Both the position numbers and the translations under genes were made by a program. Positions 58,401 to 62,210 of a stretch of 62,210 nt of DNA are shown here, piece after piece. Position 1 is the first letter of the stretch; each line of letters opens with the position of its first letter. Under the pieces are notes generated by a model, which saw only the letters and a list, made by a program, of their open reading frames with translations, was not told the DNA's origin and ran no database searches. Source of the DNA: Faecalimonas sp. (GTDB lineage Bacteria > Bacillota > Clostridia > Lachnospirales > Lachnospiraceae); assembly GCA_020024645.1 (NCBI GenBank), contig JAHHTN010000003.1, positions 1 through 62,210 on the forward strand. Direction: 5' to 3'.

Positions 58401-59543
58401 TTAAGAACCCTCATTTAAATCATTTGTATAGTTTTTTGTAACTACTCTTTGTTTGGAAAATTCTGTTCCCAATTCTTCCCAACCGACCATCTTAAATATC
58501 TCATCAAGTGAAAAGCCAATTGCTCTGAGCTTGTCCAAATTTCCAGCACTTTCAATAATGTCCACATGCTTATATCCAGACATATCAATCCAAATTTTTT
58601 CTCCATTTAGATAGTCCTTCTGTCCTACAAGTTTTGCATTTAGAGAGTCGTTTATCACTTCTACAACCCAACTTACCGCATATGTAATAAATTCATTTGT
58701 GCTGTCTGCTTTCTCCGTAATTTCCCCGAGGAACACTGCTTTTGGAATATCAAACGCAAGTGCGCATTCTATAAAAATTTCGTGAGCAATCTTTGTAATA
58801 TCTTCCGTACTTACATTGTTTGCTATTTTTAATTCTCCAAGCGTAATCGTGTCTTGATTTGTTATTATTTCTACTTGTTTTGATGTCAAAAGTTTTTTAA
58901 TTTTTTCTTTGTATTCATCCACTGTCATGGTTTTATCTGTTCCATCTGGATTTTTACTTCTCAATAGTGGTTGCAGCCCTTTCGTGAGTAATTCAAATTT
59001 AGGTGTACTAGTGATTCTCTTTGCTTCGCTTAATGCATCTAAGATTTCATCATATTTTCCAAATATCTTTTTCATGTATGACTGAATCTTTTCATTTCTA
59101 CTTCTAAGATGTAAAACTTCGTTTGCATAAAATGTTTTATCTAATTGCAAATCATTTCCATTTGATGTAATTACAATATTTGTATATTTTTGTTCTAATA
59201 CAACAGATGCATCTACTTGCCAAGAATCTGCAACATACAATGATTTCCCAATTCTGCAAATTACACATTCAGATTCAATAAGTAACCTTCTAATCACTTC
59301 TATCCAAAAATCTGTTGCAGTTTCATTTTCATTCGCCTTTACATTTAACATATAATAAATATCATCTTTTACTTTTCCATTTTTTCTCTGTACAACAAAT
59401 TCACTCTTGGCCACTGCTTTTGCAATCATGCTTACCGCTTTTTCAATTGCCATTTTAGATATCTGCAGTTCCTCGATATCCGCCTCAATTACTTCCATTA
59501 TGGATTTTATTTTATTTTTTCCTATCCATGTAAAATTAAACAT
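58401..59543 (-). CDS. Phage portal protein (HK97 family)
   Basis: 380 residues. The dodecameric DNA gate of the head. IEADIEELQISKMAIEKAVSMIAKAVAK opens the clip and wing region, with ALSEAKRITSTPKFELLTKG (stem-crown) and AFDIPKAVFLGEITEKADST, the motif FxIPxxxLG of this family. GGAGGTGA precedes ATG 59543, overlapping the end of terL by eight bases. Slightly short but complete. Confidence 0.92.
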   Translation of the reverse strand: MFNFTWIGKNKIKSIMEVIEADIEELQISKMAIEKAVSMIAKAVAKSEFVVQRKNGKVKDDIYYMLNVKANENETATDFWIEVIRRLLIESECVICRIGKSLYVADSWQVDASVVLEQKYTNIVITSNGNDLQLDKTFYANEVLHLRSRNEKIQSYMKKIFGKYDEILDALSEAKRITSTPKFELLTKGLQPLLRSKNPDGTDKTMTVDEYKEKIKKLLTSKQVEIITNQDTITLGELKIANNVSTEDITKIAHEIFIECALAFDIPKAVFLGEITEKADSTNEFITYAVSWVVEVINDSLNAKLVGQKDYLNGEKIWIDMSGYKHVDIIESAGNLDKLRAIGFSLDEIFKMVGWEELGTEFSKQRVVTKNYTNDLNEGS

Positions 59544-61191
59544 ATACTATCACCTCCTTTATTAAATCTTTCGAATACATAGCTGCTATAAATGCCATAA
59601 ATCCATCATTTTTCCTTAGTTTCGGTTCTATTTTTCCATATTGCTTATTTCCGAATTTATCTGTTATAACCTGCGTGTTGTTTGTGTACCAGCGCATAAT
59701 TGCTGAAGGTCCGTAAATAATTTTATTTTCTGAAAACAGTTTTTCAATTTCCGGTGCAATAATTCCGCAGACAGAACCCAGTTTTCTGATTAGGCGCACC
59801 GTTCCATATGGATCCTGCCGCGTTTCCTCTCTTACCCCATAGGATTCAAAAAGTAGCCTAAACATAGTGTATCGGTATGTATCCATAGTTATTTTTACAA
59901 CTACATATTCCTGCATTCTTTCCATGCACCATTTTACGATTTCTTCTGGCGGGATAACAGGGCCTTGCACCACTTCGTAGTCCGTAAATTCTGGCTGTCC
60001 ATAGTTTTGAGCAATCGGGAATTTAATGGAGTCCAAAAATGGAGATTCTGCACAGATCCAGGTGTGTTGTATCCAAATAAATTCCCCGTCTTTCTCCGTA
60101 AGCACTCCTGCAGATGCAAAGTCTCTTACATCAGCGTAATCAATTCCAATAATCGCAAGTTTTCCTTTTGTATTAGGAACTTCTCTTGGCGTTTTTCTTT
60201 CTATATCGTCATAACAGCATCGCAATATGTTTTCCCAGCTCGCAACTGTTTGTTCCTCATTTCTAGCTGGCCAGTTCATACGTTTTGTCATAAACTCTGG
60301 CTTTTTACTTGGAAGTTCTTTCATTTCCAAGTAATCTGCATGAATTTGATTGGCCAGAATAGGCATATATTCCATTGAAGGATTGGCTTTATGCCATGCA
60401 TCCGGATTGTCTGCTTCTTCTTCTGCATCAATTTTGCAGATAAACGGAAAATATCCTAATGGATTTTCTCCTGTTTCCAATATTTTCTTTAATAACACAA
60501 GCAGTTCATCCAAAGGACCTTCTCTTACATACCCGTTTGTGGTAATAATAAATTCTCTTGGATGCTTGACTTTCCCAAGCGCAGATTCAAATACATTTAT
60601 CTGATCATAGTTTTCATAAGCATGAATTTCATTCAGCACCAAACAACCTGGCCGTTTACCATCCTTCGTACTTGCGTTAGATGTATTGTATTTCAATTCA
60701 GCCCCAGTTACTGTATTAGTAATGAGTTCTTTTGTAACTTTAAATTTCCCTTTCATGGCCGGAATGTCCATTGCATCATAAGCTACTTTAAATGTATCCT
60801 TTACCTGTTGCTCGGAGTTGGCCACAATTTCAATATGGTAATTCTTTACCCCATACAAAGGAGTCTGAAAGAAATTCACCAGCGGGACAATGAAACCGTC
60901 CTTCCCGTTCCCCCTTCCCATCATTATGAAAAATTTAGGAAATATCGGCATATCATCTTTATACATAAATGCAAAAGCATAAATAAATTTTTGATATGGA
61001 AATAATTTATAATAGTGTTTTTCGCAATATTTTAAGCAGTTTTGATAGGTTTTTTCATCAAAAAAAACATCATTTCGCCTAATTGTTGGCAAAACAATGT
61101 TCTCAATTAAAAGCTTTCTTTCCTCATTTATCCACGCTGGATGGTCTTCTGCATATCTAAGATATTCTGCTATCTCTTTACAAATAATCAT
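59536..61191 (-). CDS. Terminase large subunit
   Basis: 551 residues; packages DNA with an N-terminal ATPase and a C-terminal RNase H-like nuclease. ATPase: FFIMMGRGNGKDGFIVPLV (Walker A-like) near 85-100 and LVLNEIHAYENYD (Walker B, Asn before the catalytic Glu where many have Asp) near 185. Nuclease aspartates lie in IIGIDYADVRDFAS, KITMDTYRY and RKNDGFMAFIAA. Preceded directly by terS, followed by portal with an eight-base overlap. Confidence 0.94.
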   Translation of the reverse strand: MIICKEIAEYLRYAEDHPAWINEERKLLIENIVLPTIRRNDVFFDEKTYQNCLKYCEKHYYKLFPYQKFIYAFAFMYKDDMPIFPKFFIMMGRGNGKDGFIVPLVNFFQTPLYGVKNYHIEIVANSEQQVKDTFKVAYDAMDIPAMKGKFKVTKELITNTVTGAELKYNTSNASTKDGKRPGCLVLNEIHAYENYDQINVFESALGKVKHPREFIITTNGYVREGPLDELLVLLKKILETGENPLGYFPFICKIDAEEEADNPDAWHKANPSMEYMPILANQIHADYLEMKELPSKKPEFMTKRMNWPARNEEQTVASWENILRCCYDDIERKTPREVPNTKGKLAIIGIDYADVRDFASAGVLTEKDGEFIWIQHTWICAESPFLDSIKFPIAQNYGQPEFTDYEVVQGPVIPPEEIVKWCMERMQEYVVVKITMDTYRYTMFRLLFESYGVREETRQDPYGTVRLIRKLGSVCGIIAPEIEKLFSENKIIYGPSAIMRWYTNNTQVITDKFGNKQYGKIEPKLRKNDGFMAFIAAMYSKDLIKEVIVYV

Positions 61192-61499
61192 TACAGATAA
61201 TCATCCTCAGCAGATGACTCATTTAATGGTTCTTTTAAGTTTAAATCATTTAATAACTTCAGCATGGCAGTAGTGATTTTAGGCAGATTTACTACGGATT
61301 CATTGGGTTTTTCGACTTCAATTCCATTTCCATTGATTGTCTTATAGCGAAGTCCTTTTTTATTTATATCCGTAGTTAATTTCTTTTTTAATACCCAATA
61401 TGTCATGTAATCATTTACTAAATCTTCATAAAATTCTGATGTTTTATTCTGAAGTTTTAGTTGTTCTAACAATGATGTTCTTACTTGTTTCTGTGTCAC
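61191..61499 (-). CDS. Terminase small subunit, P27 family
   Basis: 102 residues. TSLLEQLKLQNKTSEFYEDL, DYMTYWVLKKKLTTDINKKG and VNLPKITTAMLKLLNDLNLK match P27/Terminase_4 small subunits. It recognises the packaging site, which in cos phages usually lies just upstream. The stop and terL start share one base. The start has no strong Shine-Dalgarno; the GGGGGTGG sequence nearby could serve. Confidence 0.85.
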   Translation of the reverse strand: MTQKQVRTSLLEQLKLQNKTSEFYEDLVNDYMTYWVLKKKLTTDINKKGLRYKTINGNGIEVEKPNESVVNLPKITTAMLKLLNDLNLKEPLNESSAEDDYL

Positions 61500-61625
61500 T
61501 TTGCCACCCCCTTGTTCTTAAATATGTCTACCCCTTTTCACGTGCGCGCGGAAATTTCTCCAGAGTCGTGGCCACATCCCCGTTCTCCTCTCGAAAAAAA
61601 TTCACTGAGAATTAGACCGGGGGTA
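61500..61625. other. Candidate packaging (cos) region
   Basis: 126 bases without a gene between HNH and terS, with local GC-rich patches (CACGTGCGCGCGG near 61540 and ACCGGGGGT near 61615) unlike the AT-rich surroundings, and TCGTGGCCACA. HNH-terS gaps hold cos in several HK97-type Gram-positive phages. No cut site can be shown. Confidence 0.45.
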
Positions 61626-61958
61626 TTACCACTTTTCTTCTGTTAATCTTTTCTTTCTTTTTACAAACCTATACGGATTTCTTCCATGCCTTATGTTATG
61701 ACACTGTTTACATAAACTAATTAAGTTATCATCTTTGAAAGCAAGCTCTGGGAATTCTCTTACTTCTTTTATATGGTGTACTTCTTCAGCTCTTCTTATT
61801 TCTTTATCCCTTGCTGATAATTTTTCTTGATCGTGATACGCTCTTATTACTCTCGCCTTGCAATCCTGGCACTCATAACAATCTCGTTCTAATATCTTGA
61901 TTCTCTTTTGCTTCCATCTAGCCGAATTATATATGGCTTTTAATTCTTTCTCTAGCAT
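61626..61958 (-). CDS. HNH endonuclease
   Basis: 110 residues. CYECQDCKARVIR and CKQCHNIRHG carry two CxxC-type zinc pairs; EEVHHIKEVREFPELAFKDDNLISLCKQCHN is the HNH core (read in parts: EVHHIKEVREFPEL and NLISLCKQCHN). HNH proteins in this position help terminase cut cos (HK97 gp74). AAGGAG precedes the ATG. Located directly after the Dam remnant. Confidence 0.92.
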   Translation of the reverse strand: MLEKELKAIYNSARWKQKRIKILERDCYECQDCKARVIRAYHDQEKLSARDKEIRRAEEVHHIKEVREFPELAFKDDNLISLCKQCHNIRHGRNPYRFVKRKKRLTEEKW

Positions 61959-61966
61959 TTCACTCC

Positions 61967-62210
61967 TTAATAATTTTTAATAATCAATTCTTTATATCTC
62001 CTGCTTCCACTCTTAGCCACAATATTATCATGCCTTTCTACTTCTATGATTGTGTACTCTTTGTATAACTCTCTTATCATTTCACAATCATTGTAGGATA
62101 GAATAAATTTTCCTTTTATCTTTGATAATACTTCTCTTAATCTTTCATGATCGTCTGGGAATTGATTAATAATTTCCTTTCGCAGTAATTTCTTACCACC
62201 TATCCAGCTT
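61967..62210 (-). pseudogene. Dam-like DNA adenine methylase, internally deleted; 5' end outside window
   Basis: 80 codons in frame to the window edge, ending KELIIKNY and stop. The N-terminal motif SWIGGKKLLRKEIINQFPDD is followed at once by the C-terminal HERLREVLSKIKGKFILSYND. A working D12-class methylase needs about 150 or more residues between these parts, including the DPPY catalytic motif, and these are missing. An artefact at the window edge is excluded, since both motifs are visible in one frame. Whether the N terminus is otherwise intact is unknown. Confidence 0.7.

Larger units (their letters stand above)
42536..62210. mobile_element. HK97-like siphophage prophage, right end outside window
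   Basis: About 19.7 kb of contiguous minus-strand phage genes: endolysin and holin at the left edge, then tail, head, packaging, HNH and a Dam remnant at the right edge. Terminase, HK97-type portal, protease and capsid, a frameshifted G/GT chaperone, tape measure, Dit and Tal identify a long-tailed siphophage; the 725-residue tape measure predicts a tail near 100 nm by the usual 1.5 angstrom per residue rule. Lysogeny, replication and integrase genes must lie past 62210. All structural frames look intact. Confidence 0.95.

Noticed and set aside
1..62210. CRISPR arrays, tRNA and rRNA genes, insertion sequences
   Set aside because: No spaced direct repeats, cloverleaf-like short genes or transposase frames were found by eye. 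A tRNAscan-SE and CRISPR finder run would be decisive.

Overview
The window looks like the chromosome of a spore-forming, AT-rich Clostridia member, most likely Lachnospiraceae. The evidence is a SCIFF peptide with its radical-SAM maturase next to secDF, the sporulation genes spoIIGA, sigE, sigG, spoVT and cotJ, and a dcw cluster without ftsA or murG. Nearly all genes lie on the minus strand and are tightly packed. No gene-free stretch exceeds 300 bases, and I saw no tRNA, rRNA or CRISPR array.

Layout of the host part (1-42535). 1-1226: a partial TudS-like iron-sulfur desulfidase divergent from a small ECF-transporter S component. 1290-9432: a minus-strand run of apt, rel (ppGpp synthetase/hydrolase), a metallo-beta-lactamase-fold hydrolase, hemZ, hisS and aspS, with a good sigma-A promoter upstream of apt. 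9437-16124: recJ, secDF, SCIFF maturase (scfB), SCIFF peptide (scfA, found by hand), a TIGR04086-type membrane protein and spoVT. 16270-23489: yqeY-like gene, PrsA-like foldase lipoprotein, mfd, pth, two small proteins of unknown function and a HAD phosphatase. 23596-27697: sigG, a beta-CASP RNase, sigE and spoIIGA; the last has a Spo0A-like box and an unusually spaced promoter. 27860-39207: the division and wall cluster mraZ, rsmH, ftsL, two tandem class B PBPs, mraY, murD, ftsW, ftsQ and ftsZ, read from a promoter followed by a 10-bp-periodic MraZ operator array. 39280-41727: a small membrane protein, a DegV protein and a second SEDS protein. 41844-42535: the spore-coat operon cotJA-cotJB-cotJC on the plus strand.

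The last host gene, cotJC, stops after 69 codons, exactly where a prophage begins. From about 42536 to the window end everything is a minus-strand HK97-like siphophage. Read in transcription order it carries a Dam remnant (cut by the window edge), HNH endonuclease, a possible cos region, terS, terL, portal, ClpP-type protease, capsid, four head-tail connector genes, major tail protein, the G/GT chaperone with a -1 frameshift, a short tape measure, Dit, Tal, a tail lysin, baseplate and fibre proteins with a duplicated 102-residue tip module, Ig-like proteins, CD1375-type and small membrane proteins, holin, a DUF4406-Tad2 fusion and an amidase endolysin. The integrase end of the phage and the rest of cotJC lie beyond 62210.

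The most interesting points are the prophage splitting a mother-cell sporulation gene (possible skin-like or SP-beta-like regulated excision), the predicted anti-Thoeris fusion protein, the duplicated fibre tip, an internally deleted Dam methylase, the terminator between scfA and scfB, and a long hairpin that buries the ribosome site of the second PBP gene. All functional names come from recognising motifs and gene order; no database search was run.
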